Shown here piece after piece: positions 25,152 through 38,400 of a stretch of DNA of 64,000 nt. Made by a program: the position numbers and the translations under genes. A model generated the notes under the pieces. It was given only the letters and a program-made list of their open reading frames with translations, ran no database searches and was not told the origin of the DNA. The first letter of the stretch is position 1. Every line of letters starts with the position of its first letter. Source of the stretch: Epiperipatus broadwayi (Eukaryota; Onychophora; Udeonychophora; Euonychophora; Peripatidae); the NCBI GenBank assembly GCA_028023455.1, contig JAQFVV010006448.1:953431-1017430 (forward strand), given 5' to 3'.

Positions 25152-25489
25152 TCTGAAATGAAATATAATCAATTTGTAGGACAAGTATATACTTAAATAA
25201 TAAATAAATAATAAAATTTATTAATATCTAATCGATTTTCATTCAAAAATCAATCTTGTCAAGATATTATAACAATTAAAAAATTCACATGATTTACATA
25301 TTATCTTAAGACACCATCTACTGGACAAACTTAACTATAAAAATGTTTTTATATTTTCCAATTTTTATTTAATGACTTTTCCTCCTAACTTTACTCACCC
25401 TTGTACTAAATTCATACATTTCTCTTTATTATTTATTATTTAAGTATATAGTTGTCCCATAAATTGATTATATTTCATTTCAGAGAATA
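25148..25489. mobile_element. MITE-like element with 62-bp terminal inverted repeats
   Basis: The left arm begins ATTCTCTGAAATGAAATATA; the right arm ends with its complement TATATTTCATTTCAGAGAAT. The arms match with few differences over about 62 bp, with a non-coding spacer of about 215 bp. The left end sits directly on (TA)n. Size, terminal inverted repeats and lack of coding fit a miniature inverted-repeat transposable element; the TA target is an inference because the flank is itself TA-rich. Confidence 0.7.
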
Positions 25490-25734
25490 GTATATTAGGA
25501 AGACAACATAATGTTTTTTATAATACCATCATATGATATATATATATATAAGCAGTGCATAGCTGTACACAGATATACTTGCTTCATGTTTACTTAAATT
25601 AACCTGTCTTCTCTTGTACATATATAATGTATTTATTAATATCCACACCCACTAGTAATAGGTGTGTGTACAATATTTTATCATTTTATAAAGTTAAAGG
25701 GTGATTGTTTAAATCATCCAATTTTATTTTAAGA
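25490..25734. other. AT-rich spacer, nothing recognised
   Basis: Contains a short (TA)n at 25,537-25,550 and no other structure. Confidence 0.6.
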
Positions 25735-27370
25735 AAAAGTATATTTTATGAAAAGTTAGAATCAAATAAGAAGAAATGTTAAAATACTTTATACAATGGA
25801 AGAGAGGTACATAGCTATTAAGAAAAAGAGCATGAGTTCTAGTTCTTTATCTATACATACCATCAGCTGTAATAGTTACAGTTGAACACTTTTAGAAGTT
25901 TTAACTTGTTAAATGAAAGCAAGGTACAAAGCTCCGGAAAACAATTAGGTGACACATAAGGAATGAGAAAGCAAAGAGTTTATGGAACAGCAATTATAGA
26001 AATTGATTTAAAACCATTAAGAAAACTCAGGAGGTACAACCTCAGGTATAACATAACATTTATAAACATAGAAAGGGGCATTGTATCAGAGTTGGATATT
26101 ATTCGGTATAGTTGTACATTATCCTGTTGAAATGTCCATCATTCTGTAATATGCCTGATTATAAAATAGTTATTAAATATAGAATATATAAGTCTGGATC
26201 CTGCTTGAAATTTCACCCAGTGACTGAAAGAAAATAGAAAATGTCACCTGTACCTGCCAGAATGCATGAGTAGTGAGGTGTGGGATTCTGCAAGATCATT
26301 GGCAGAGTTAACATCCTGAGAAATGCCAATGAAATGTAGAAGATCCATCCATGTCCTACTATCTTAATGTGAGCCCAAATATCATAAATCCACCTACACA
26401 TCTGCAGAAGGCCTGAATTTATTATTTATTGCCTGTAAATGGTTTCATTTTATTCCAAGTCTTAACTGTAATTTTATTTTTATTTAATATATATTAACAA
26501 GTCTCAACCTTGTAAATTATCTATCTTGTATTTAATAATTCTAAATCTGCTGGCTTAATTATTTAAATAATTTAGAAACCTACATTTTGAAAATTTACTT
26601 ATGTATTACCTTAAATGATGAAAGGAGAAATCTCAATTCATTAAATGTGTTTACACTTCTCTGCTCTCAAAATCCCAAGGGATGTAGCATGTAGACAAGA
26701 TGCCAAGTTAAAACTTTTTAAATTTAAAAGTAATAAGAAGTTGTATATAAATTGTTTTTTTAAAGTTTTTTTTTACACCCCCATCATATCATGGAAAATT
26801 ATATTTAATTCTTACAATTGTGTACCAAATAAATGATGGGTGGCAAGATTAGTTCTATTCCATTAAGTTTCTAAATTATTTTTTGTTGTTTATTATATTG
26901 CTATATATATATGTATATCCTAACCTAAGTGTTACAAAATAAGTTTATTAAAAATACTTGTAATAAAATAATGTTTTGATTCAATGTAAATTGTTACTTT
27001 ATGTACTGCTAAATGAATAATCCTCTTTTGATACAAAATAAATAATTCTCTGAAACAAACTATTGCAAATGTGGTAATATCTATAATTCAATAATTTACT
27101 ATTATAAGAAGTAACATAAATAATGTTCTCTAATTGTATATATTGCATTACTCATCAATACTATATAATATTTATATAAAGTAAAGCTGCATTTGAGTAT
27201 ATACTATATAATAAGTCATGAATTGCACTATCTGTTTATTTCCAGAGTAAATAATTTTCCTCATATCTAAATATTATTTAATTATTATATTTCAAATTTT
27301 AAGATGATTAAAATAGTTATTGTCAATGGGTTTCTCTTATTATCAAAATGAATTATACATGGTTAACTGG
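25735..27370 (+). repeat. Segmental duplication, copy 1
   Basis: Aligns with 28,046-31,080. Shared landmarks in order include AAGCAAGGTACAAAG, ATTATAGAAATTG, ACCATTAAGAAAACT, ATTTTGTTGTTTATTAT and TAAGTGTTACAAAATAAG. The copies differ at many positions, so the event is old. The 62- and 63-codon frames at 26,213 and 26,645 lie in it and are not conserved as frames in copy 2, which argues against coding. Confidence 0.8.
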
Positions 27371-28045
27371 GGATACCATCCAAGTTACAGCTTTCCATGG
27401 AGATGTGTGAGAAATCCCCATGATTCATCTCCAGAGCCTGGAAACCTATTTCAGTGTTACACATTGAGCAGTAATTAACAAGTGGTACTGGATGTCTATA
27501 ATTTAGATGGAATAGTGAGAGATTTTGTGGGTGTATATGACTCATCATCCACAATCAGGGACACAATATAAAGATGCTTTGATGAACACCTTTTGGAGTG
27601 ATGAGACACAATATGGGATTACACACCATATTTCCCAAGAAAAGTATAACAGGGAAGAAGTAGAATCCCAGACACAATTTTTCCTGAGGCAGGTAGCAGG
27701 TCTGAAAGCATTGACAGCATTTTCAATAGCAGATAAGCAAATCATCCACAATATTAGATATAACTAGACCATAGTCACCCAACACTTTATACTAAGCAAC
27801 TGAGATTATAATATAATTGAAATGATAGAACTGTTCACAGCCATTGACTTCTGAAACTTCATGAAAAACAGTGAAGAATGTCACCCAAAAACAGACCTTG
27901 TCCCTAATTATAGCTATACCACGACAGACTTCATAACCTGGTAGAAGGACCCTAATAAAAAATAAAGAATCCGTCCAGATAAAAATGTAAAAAAACTAAT
28001 TGGATTTATAAATAGGGAGTAACTTCAGGCAGTTAAGAAAAAATA
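27371..28045. other. Spacer between duplication copies, less AT-rich
   Basis: Three overlapping frames on both strands (27,363-27,767) have plausible amino-acid mixtures but match no family I know, and none shows a domain. It could be part of an unknown transposable element or a chance open stretch. Confidence 0.4.
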
Positions 28046-28975
28046 TATATTTTTGAAACGTTAGAATCAATTAAGAAAAAAATGTTAAAATATTTTATAT
28101 ACAATGGGAGAGAGGTAGGTAATCATTAAGGAAGGGAGTGAAAGGGCCATATTTTTCTATCTGTACATACTACCAGCTGTAGTAGTGACAGTTGAACACC
28201 TTTAGATGTTTTAACTTGTTAAATAAAAGCAAGGTACAAAGTTCAGGAAACCAATTGGGTGATGCATAAGGAATGAAAAAGCAAAGAGGTGATGTAACAG
28301 CAATTATAGAAATTGGTTTGAAAACCATTAAGAAAACTTAGGAGGTACAATCTTGGGAATAACATAACATATATAAACATAGAAAGGAGCATTGTATTAG
28401 AGTTGGGTATTATCCTGTATAGTTGTGCATTATTCTGCAGAATTCATCATTATTCTGTATTATTCCTGATTATCAAATAGTTATTAAAATATAGAATATA
28501 GAAGTCTGTATCCTGCTTGAAATTCTACCCAGTGCCTGTGAAAAAAATAGACAATGTTAAGGGTACCTGCCACAAAGCATAAGTTGTTAGGCATTGGCTT
28601 CCACATGGTCATTGGTGGAGTTGGCATCCTGAGTAGTACCAGTAAATGTAGAAGATCCATTCATGTCCTACCATCTTAAAGCAAACCTGAAGATCATAAA
28701 TGCACCAATGCTTTCATATTATACAAAGTCTTAACTGTAACATTATTTTATTTAACATATATTATTAACAAATCTTAACCTCATAAATTATATATCTTGT
28801 ATTGATTAATGTTAAATTTGTGGGCTTAATCATTTAAGCAATTTAGACTCGTATATTTTACAAATTTACTTATGTAATACCTTGAATTATGGAGAGAGAA
28901 ATTCAATTCATTAAATGTGTTTATGCTTCTCTGTTCTCAAAATCCAAAGGGCTGGAGGATGCAGAGAAGAACCCT

Positions 28976-30440
28976 TTCAGCTTTTTGAGCACTATGAGCA
29001 TGCATCCGGTGGTGTATCAGATGATGTTTTGTTTTCTTTATTTACTGACATAAAAGGTATGAGTGTGATGTAGATGAAAATATGATCCTTCAAAAGCTTG
29101 CTGACGTAGCTTTCAGAAAATGTTTATTTCAAAAAAATCGTTTAAAATTTAAATTTTTGGAAGCAGTTTTAATCAACAACAGTATTTAATTCTTTTGTCT
29201 TTTTTAATAATTTTTGTACTTATCATGAAGTGATAAAAGACAAAAATAATTTACAGGGCTGCAGTTGATATTTCTCCGGTACTATTACAAAGATGGCTGA
29301 CGGAAGCTGTTAACGTAATTTTGTAAGTAACATTTAAAAAAAAAAAAATTATTTTTTTAATAAAACTATAATATATTTTTTATTTAAATGATCATTTTTA
29401 TTAATTATTTTTAGTTTGTAATTTGTTTGTGTTAGTTATTTACATTCGTATACAATTAATATCTAATGTAACTTTTAATGTTCTACACTTATAAAAATAA
29501 TGTTTTTCAAAAAGTATAATTTATTACGAAAATCATTTATGTTTATATATATAATATAATATAGTTTATAAGTAATTTGCTATAATTCCGATTTTTGTTT
29601 ACATTTTTCAAGTCTATAGCTAACAAATGATCTGTATGCAAATAAATTATATGTACGTGATTCATGCTTTGGTTTTGCTATATGTTTCATAACATTATTT
29701 TCAAGTCAATAGCTAACAAATACACTATATGCAAATAAATTATATCTATGTAGTACAATAAATATAATAAGATAGCATCACTTCTGTGCATAAAGAATAT
29801 AAACATCACTTGTGTGCATAAAGAATATAAACATCACTTGTGTGCATAAAGAATATAAACATCACTGGTGTCCATAAAGAATATAAACATCACTGATGTA
29901 CACAAAAAATATAAAATAAAGAGATGAAACTCATTTTATCATAGTGATATAGACAGCAGCCTACAATTTCTAGTTTTAGACAGACAAGAAGCCAATTGCA
30001 ATGATGATTTCTTTTGTATCTTTTATTAGGATGAATCTTTTTCTTTATAGATACCTTTGACATTAAGAACATTTGGGGTACAAGATAAAAATGAAGAAGT
30101 CATATCCGACTTCTTTTGGAGATTGTGAAGCTGTGGATTATCTCAGGTAAGACATGTTATACATGTTTAGAAAGATAATTTTGTGAGAAATGCAAAGAAA
30201 TTATCACTGAAGATGTATTTTCAATTTTAATTAATGTTACTTATCAAAGTATGAACAAACAATAAAATAATAAGTATTTCGGATGTGAAAATTTCTTTTT
30301 TCCCCTTATTTTTTATATAGTTATCACTATTTATTTTATGTTTATTGTTTTCCTTAATGTTTCTAGTTTGTAGCAATGCAATTGTTTTTGCTCTAACATA
30401 ATTAAAACTGAGGTTATTGTGAAAATTGTGTGTCAGTCCA
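28976..30440. other. Insertion present only in duplication copy 2
   Basis: About 1,460 bp with no counterpart in copy 1. It contains a diverged direct repeat (about 29,607-29,656 and 29,701-29,750, both with ATAGCTAACAAAT and TATGCAAATAAATTATAT) and a 28-bp minisatellite. No transposase or RT motif is visible. It may be an inserted non-autonomous element, or alternatively sequence deleted from copy 1. Confidence 0.6.
29776..29915. repeat. 28-bp minisatellite, five copies
   Basis: The unit begins CATCACTTGTGTGCATAAAG and ends AATATAAA. The five copies start at 29,776, 29,804, 29,832, 29,860 and 29,888. The middle copies are identical and the end copies diverged, the usual pattern of unequal exchange. 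Confidence 0.95.
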
Positions 30441-32061
30441 GTATTTTAAAAAGTTCAATAGTATGTATATAAATTGTTTTTTTAAGTTATCTTTTTTACA
30501 CCCCCATCATGTCAAGGAAAGTTATACTTAATTATTAGAATAAATAGAGGATGGCAAGCAAATTTCTATTCAATTAATTTCAAAATGATTTTTTGTTGTT
30601 TATTATTTTGCTCTCTATATTTGTAACGCAACCTAAGTGTTACAAAATAAGTGTATTAAACATATTTGTAATAAAATGATTTATTGATTCCATTTAAATT
30701 GTTACTTCACATACTGCTAAATGAATAATGTTCTTGTTATTAAAAATGATACTATGTAACAAACTATTGCAAATGAGATAATATTTATAATTCAATATTT
30801 TAATATATAAGAAGTAACAAAAATAAAGATATATAAATGTATATATTGCATTGCTCATCAATGCCATGTAAGATTTATATAAAGTGAAACAGCAATTCAT
30901 GTATAAGCTATATAATAAGTAATGAATTGCACTATCATTTTATTTCAGTAGTATATAAATTTCACCTAGACCTAAATATTATTTGACTATTATATTTCAA
31001 ATTTTAATATTATTAAAATAGTTATTGTAAACAGGTTTGTCTTATTATCAAAATAAATTATATGTGGTTAACCAGTGATTATACACACACATACGCATAT
31101 ATATATATATATATTGTGCCCTTTTGTATGGGTCACCATTTAATTTTGTGCTAATCTATTAAAAATTTTAAATTTAAGCTATATTTGAATATGTGATGTT
31201 AATTTTGCTTATGGTAATATTTCAAAGGGTTTAATTAAAGCAATCTATGAATATTTGGTATGTGAAATTGTGCTGATATAGAGAGAGACATTTTAAATGA
31301 TGATGATTATAATATATAGTTGGGAAAAATGGCCATAATCAATACTGCATGAATATATTTAATAAATAGGTATTTAAAGCTAAAAGTGTTTAAAAGACAA
31401 GTAAGATTAAATACATATGTTTATTGTTGATAAAATAATATTATAAAAGAATATAAATATTTTAATTATTGTAAGTACTTAAATAAAAGACTAATATTTG
31501 ATTTTAATAATATTGGATAATTATTTTAAAATCTATTATAATATCTTATTTATTTAAAAAATATTTATTTTAAAAAAATGCAATTGTTAGTTTATTTTTA
31601 GACGATGACAAGCGTTTCTTGTGTTGTAAAGAACAGATGTTAGTTAAATATACACACACATGCTTGGAAGTTGTTTAGTAAAGTTGCAGAACTATTTTAA
31701 AAATCATGTTATAAATTTATAAATAATACATGAGTTATCACGAGATAAAAATAAAGATATTCAATGTGAAATATTAAATCTGATTTTAAAATATTGTTTT
31801 AAAAATATGACGTATAAAAAATACTTAGTTTATTTAAAAATAATCTTATAAAAGTTAAAATTAAAATTAAGTAAGTAAGAATATTTTAAAAGAATGTTTA
31901 ATAAATTTAAATGAACGATAAAGATTATTTTAGAAATTTAATAATGTAATAAATATTAAATAAGCCATTATTTATTTTTAATTTTGTGTTGTTGGTAAAT
32001 ATGTAAATAAGCCAGCAAGTTGATTGTTTAATCTACCAATCAAATGGGAAGTTTCTTCCGG

Positions 32062-32069
32062 TATAAAAG
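32062..32069 (+). promoter_or_regulatory. TATA-box-like word conserved in both arms
   Basis: TATAAAAG lies in TTCTTCCGGTATAAAA and is followed by TCAATTGTTAGGAG about 8-15 bases on. The right arm keeps TTCTTCCGGTATAAAA and CAATTGTTAGGAGG in mirrored position (38,780-38,815, minus strand). Conservation in arms that otherwise diverged suggests, but does not prove, a polymerase II promoter. Confidence 0.4.
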
Positions 32070-34446
32070 CTCAGTTCAATTGTTAGGAGAGGACTCTGTG
32101 ATTGATTTTTCAAGTTAATTGTGTTATTAAAAAATAGCTACGTAAATTTTATAGACGCTTTTAAAATCATTTTTCAAAATTATAAGAGTGTCTTGTAAAT
32201 AAGTTATAGAAATTTTAAATGATAAACATGCAGTGTTAATTTAATTTTTTTTCTATTGGTCGTCTCTACTAAGCTCAATTTACAAGCAAATAGTCATGGG
32301 AACATCATATATAGTGAAAATATATCGGAAACTTTATACTAAAAGTATGACAAACGCTGGATTAGTTTGGAAAATTACAAGATGGAGAAAAGTAGTATTT
32401 TGGACAGTATATAATTTTAAAAGCTAATTGCTAATGACTATTAGAAATAGATATTTTAAAGAATAAAATACTTCTTTATGAAGAAAGTATTTTGCAAGCT
32501 ATAAATTTAAATGTATATCTTAAGTAAAGATATTAAAAATGAAAGTAGTTTTATAAATATTTGCCCTGTTAAGTCTTTATATTTAAGAGACTAAATGTTG
32601 ACAATTTTAAAAGGCAAATAAATTGAAAATATAATTAGCTAAAAGTCTTAATATAATAAAAATTATTATATTGAAATAATCTAAATGCTGGTTGTTTGGA
32701 TGAAGAAACTTATTCTTACCTGGATATTTTGTTACAGAATGCGCAAGTAATACATGGACGTCCAAGTCAATTTAAAATAATTAAATATAAATTTTTATAA
32801 ACTATAGACTAAATTAAAATAATAACTTTTGAATAATATTCTTAAAAGAACTAAATCAGGATCCTATAAACTGTTTTAATTTTATTTTATTTTCTTTTGG
32901 GGAACTTATTTTTTTTTAAAAAAGAACGTTTTCATTTTTCATAAACTTTTAAAGAAACACGTGATGTACTGGAACAGGAAATGGTGTTCTAGTGAATATG
33001 TGCCTAGGATTAAAGAACTGTATGGTGAAAAGAAGACATCGCTGGAGTTACGTAATATGAATTCTGTTTTATTTATCTAATATAAAATTTAAATATTATT
33101 GATCTATTAAAAATAAGATAGGTACATTTCTTAAAATAATAACTAAAAATAATATAATGATTAATTGCATAAGTTTATTTTATAATTTATATAACACGAA
33201 TATTTTAAAGAATGATTGTGAGTGTAAATGTGAATTATTTTATGAAGCTGTACTTCCGAAGAATATTGAAAGATGGACTGTACATTAAATCATTATTGAT
33301 GGTAAAAATTGTAATAATAATAATTTTGATATATTTAATATGTTTTTCTTTAGATCGACCAAATATTATGTTGTTTTGGAATGAATGTATAAATATTTTA
33401 AAAATACACACATATTATATTGGCAGTGACAGTTTTATTTAGATATGCATAATTCGTATTTATGATATAAATACGATGCAACATTACATAAGAAGCTTAG
33501 AAATAATTATATGATTCTTTCGTAAATAAATTTTGATTTTTATTTTTATTATTATTATGTTGGAGTATTAGAATTATATTTATTATTCATACAAGTAATT
33601 ATTTTATTTCAAGTTAGGAAGAGATCTCAAAGTCTATATTTTATTTTTATTTTATTGGATAAATTAAGTTAAGTTTTATGTAGAAGTTTATGTTTGAATT
33701 AAAGGTTTACTGAATATAGATGACGTAGTATAAATAGTTTGGATAATTAGTATTTATTTAAAGTTGAAGGTTGTTTTCCCGGAATTTTAAATAAGTTTTA
33801 GAGGATGTTTTTGTAGATAAAAGTTTATTAAGAAGGAGTAGAATAACACATAAAGTAAAGTAATAATTTTACATAGAAAAGAATCATAGAATTTATCTAA
33901 TATAATACTTTATGAATTTGAAATTGATGAATAATTTAAATATTATTATTTTAACAATACATGTATGTAATGCATATTTGATAAAACATATAGCATAAAT
34001 TGCATTAAGTGAAATATAAAATTATAATCAATTCTTTGTTATTACATTATAAGGATACATTAGTTTCTATATTATGCTATTCAAGTAATGCTAATAGTAA
34101 AGTGAACACATACTAGTATATGATGAAATAAGTAACAGTAATATTTAAGTGATGTAGCAATTTAATTATTAAAGTTTTATTGTTTACATATGCTACATAA
34201 ATAGTATTTACATAAATTTATTTGTAATAATTGAAGCTTACTGATATGTATTTAAAGTGTAAGTTCGAAAACATACTTCAATGTTATTAGTACAGCATTT
34301 TAAAAGAATGTAAATTATTTCTTAAGAGTATAAGTTAATAACAGTGTAAACATTTTGTATTGTTATTTTCTTATATTTTTATTTTCTTTGTTTTCTAATT
34401 TTGAACTGTGAATATTGTAAATAGATTCTTAATTAAAGTTAATGTA

Positions 34447-34452
34447 AATAAA
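34447..34452 (+). terminator. AATAAA polyadenylation-type signal in the left arm
   Basis: AATAAA followed within about 30 bases by a T-rich run and GTGTGTTGAGTTCG. The context AATGTAAATAAATTTGTT is kept in the mirrored arm near 36,370 (minus strand). It could be the 3' processing signal of a transcript started at the TATA word. Confidence 0.35.
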
Positions 34453-35360
34453 TTTGTTTAATTTTTTTAAAAGTGTGTTGAGTTCGTTATTTTGCACCAC
34501 AGCATTTGACAGCAGATAATTTGAATAAACATAATATTTGCACAATGTAAATTTATTAATATTATTTTAGAAATAAATACAATATTTTCCTGATTATCAT
34601 TTATGAGAATTGATTGACATTAACATATCATATTGCAATGGTCATAGAGTAATTATAATGCATAATATAAGAGTACAATATTATTTATTGCCAATGACTA
34701 TTAAATTATAAGATTTTGATCTATTCTAAAATTAAGATACTATATGAAAATAAAAGATATACATATGATTATTTATTTATTGAATACTTAATAATATAAC
34801 AGAAATAGATAAGATTAAGTTATACCCTAAGATTAGTATTGAGTATTATTATTATTAGAATAAGTTAGGTGTATTTAGGTTTGATATAAAATCCCTTATC
34901 ATACTTATTTACATGAGTTATCATTACTTTAAGATAATTAGAAGAACCTGAGATTATTTAATTATATTTCCTGAATAAAAGTTGAGATTTATTTTTTATT
35001 ATTATTAAAGATAATTTATTTTATTTAAAAGCCATAAGAATGCTGTAGATGTAGTAAGAGGATAATAAGGAGGTAATAGTATTCTTATGCCATTGAGACA
35101 ATGTCTTGGGAGATATTGACTCAATGTAAATCTACTTATTACTTTGTAACTTTACTTCACAGTCTCATGATTTTGATAAATACTTATTTAATTGGTACAT
35201 ACTATAGAACTATATTGATTTTAATAATGGATAATAAATTTAATTAGAATATGATAGTATAAAAGTAAATTAAAGATAGATATGCAAATTTTAATTAAGC
35301 ATTATAATTTAATTGAGCTAGTCATATTTCAAACTATATTATATATCGAGAAGTAAGGGT

Positions 35361-35363
<3 letters not shown>

Positions 35364-35453
<90 letters not shown>
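35364..35453. repeat. (TA)n centre of the giant palindrome, 90 bp
   Basis: Uninterrupted TA dinucleotides between GGGTACA and TGTACCC. Confidence 0.97.
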
Positions 35454-35456
<3 letters not shown>

Positions 35457-38400
35457 ACCCTCACTTCTCGATATATGATATAATTTTAAAAATATGACTA
35501 GCTCAATCAAATTATTATGCTCGGCTAAAATATGTACAACTATCTTTAATATATTTTTATAATATTATAACTTATCAAATTTATTACAAACTTATCAAAA
35601 ATTAATATAGTTCAATATTATGTACTAATTAAATAAATATTTAATAAAATCATGAGACTGGAAGTGAAGTTACAATTGGTAATCAGATTTACATTGAGTC
35701 AATGTCTTTCCAAGACACTGTCTCATTGGCATAAGAATACTATTACCTCTTTATTATCTTATTACTAACTCTACAGCATTCTTATGGCTTTTATAAATGA
35801 ACTATCTTTAATAATAATAGATAAATAAATCTCAATCTATTGTTAAGGAAATATAATTAAAATGATCTCAGGTTCTTCTAATTATCTTAAAGTAATAATA
35901 ATTCATGTAGATAGGAATGATAAGGGATTTAATATCAAACCTAAATACACCTAACTTATTCTAATAATAATCACTAACAATAATAATCTTTAGGATATAT
36001 CTTAATCTTATCTATTAGGTTATTCTTTTAATCATTAAGAAAATAAGTAAATCATATACATGTCTTTCATTTCCATATAGTATCTTAATTTTAAAATAAA
36101 CCAAAATCTTATAATTTAACAATTTGTGGCAATAAATAGTATTATACTCTTATACTGTGCATTATAATTACTTTATGACCATTGTAATATCATATGTTAA
36201 TGTCAATCGATTTCTATAAATTATATTAAGAAAATATTATGTTTCTTACTCAAATAATAAAATAATAAATTCATATTGTGCAAATATTATGTATATTCAA
36301 ATTATCTGTTGTCAAATGCTGTGGTGTAAAATAATGAATTCAACACATCTTTTAAACAACTTAACAAATTTATTTACATTAACTTTAACAAATAATTTAT
36401 TTACACTATTTACATTTAAATGGAACTAAAGAAAATAAAAAAATAAGAAAAAATAATAATACAAGATTTTTACACTGTTATTATTTCCATAACTATAAGT
36501 AGATAATTTATACATTTCAGAGAATGTTTTATTAATAAAATTCAATTAAGTTTATGACTTCAATTTAATAAACATTACTTGTTATAAATTAATATAAGAA
36601 AAGGTTTTATGTAAGATATCATTCATTTAGCATGTATGTAAATAAATAGACTTTAGTAATTAAAATGTTATTTCACTTAAGTCCTACTGTTATTTATATT
36701 ATAATGTATAAGGCTGTATGACATTTATTATCAGTATGACTCAAATATTAATTAATGTATAAACTGATATAACTTTGTAGTATAATAACACTTATTGACT
36801 ATCACTGTTTATTTCATTCCGATATAATATCATACTACATGTTTTATTAAAATATGCAATACGTATATGTATCTCTAAAATAATATTTAAAATTATTCAA
36901 TAATTTCAACTTTTATAAAGTATAATGTTAAATAAAATTCTATGATTCTTTTCCATTTTAAATCATTACTTTTCTTTACTTGTTATTCTTATTCCTTTAT
37001 AAAACTACTACCTACAAAAGTCATTTCAACCTTATTTAATTTTAGAAAAATAGATGACCCATTTTTAAACAAAAATAATAACGATCCAAACTCTCCTATA
37101 CCTCATCATCTATTTACAATAAGCCTTCAATCAAGATATATATTTCTATGTAAAATTAACTTACTTATCTAATAAAAATAAAATATAAAAATATAGACTT
37201 TATATACTTCTCACTAACTTGAAAAGAAAAATAAATAACTTACTCTAATAAAATCTAATTTCTAATATTGTATCAGAAACATTAAAATTTATTCAAGAAA
37301 GAATCATATAATTATTTCTAGGTTTTCATATTACGTTGTACTAAATTTATATCATCAATTTAAAATATGCATATTAAAATAAAAACTGCTATTATTAATC
37401 TTGTGCATGTATATTATTTAAACATTAATACATCCATTCAATAATCATATAACATTTGGTTGATCTAAAGAAAACATAGTAAATACATCAAATTATTATT
37501 ATTATTACACAATTTTTTACCATAAATAACACTTCAATGTACAGTCCGTCACGATGTCCTCCAGGATTCCAGTTTTACAAAATAATTTCACATTTACACT
37601 CAACAATTATTCTTTAAAATATTACGTGTTGTATAATTATAAAATAAACTTTATGCAATAAAAAGTTATATTAGTATTTAATTACTATTAAAAAAAAATG
37701 TAAAATGTACCTTTCCTATCTTTAATAAATTAATAATTAATGAAATATTTATGTTAGTTAATAAATAAAATATTACATAACATCCAACGGTGTTTTCATC
37801 CAGTTGTCATTGTTCTTTTTCCTAGGCACAAATTTTCACTAAACATTACTTCCTTTTCCGGTACATCACGTGTTCTTTAAAAGTTTTATGACAAAATGAA
37901 AACGTTCTTTTTTTAAAAAAAAAAATAAATAAAATAAAAATAAAAGTCAGCTCCATCAGAAAACAAAAATAAAATTAAAATAGTTTATAGGATCCATATT
38001 CTCTTCTTTATAGGAAAATTATTTTAAAGTTATTATCTTTTAGCATTAGTTTATAATTTATAAGTTCTTGTTTAATTATTTTCTAACTTTACTTGAATAT
38101 CCACATGTAATTGATTTGCGCATTCCGTAACAGATATTAGGTAAGATTATTTTTAGAGTCTTCTATACGACCAGCGTTTAGACTTTAATAATATCATAAT
38201 TTGACTTATAAGTATTTTTTTTTTATATTACATCTCCAATTCATTTGCCTTTTAAAATTGTCAGAATTTAGTCTTTTATACCATAAAGACTTAACAAGGC
38301 AAATATTTATACAATTACTGTTATATATTATATCATTATATCTTTACCAAGATATATATTTAAATTTAGAATTTACAAATACTTGCTTTATAAAGAAGTA

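Larger units (their letters stand above)
28046..31080 (+). repeat. Segmental duplication, copy 2, with a 1.46 kb insertion
   Basis: Homologous to 25,735-27,370. Homology runs to about 28,975, stops, and resumes at about 30,440, where copy 1 is continuous. Homology ends near GGTTAAC at about 31,070, the point where the flank of the giant palindrome begins. Confidence 0.8.
31115..35363 (+). repeat. Left arm of the giant inverted repeat
   Basis: It begins TGTGCCCTT and ends AAGTAAGGGTACA. Read inwards from each end, the termini are TGTGCCCTT and TGTACCCTT, an 8 of 9 match, so each arm by itself has short terminal inverted repeats and TG...CA ends like an autonomous unit. It carries a TATA-like word and an AATAAA signal, listed separately. 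A second TG...CA interpretation would end an LTR at GCACCACA (about 34,481). Confidence 0.8.

Noticed and set aside
27363-27767. Three overlapping frames of 63-80 codons on both strands
   Set aside because: Overlap on opposite strands and absence of any motif suggest chance openness in a less AT-rich stretch.
29280-29330. AAGATGGCTGACGGAAGC, resembling a gene start
   Set aside because: The frame closes within seven codons and nothing downstream continues it.
30051-30146. Exon-like segment: TTCTTTATAG before and CTCAGGTAAGA after
   Set aside because: Good-looking splice signals, but all three frames contain a stop, so it cannot be an internal coding exon. It also lies in a copy-specific insertion. 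An untranslated exon is not excluded.
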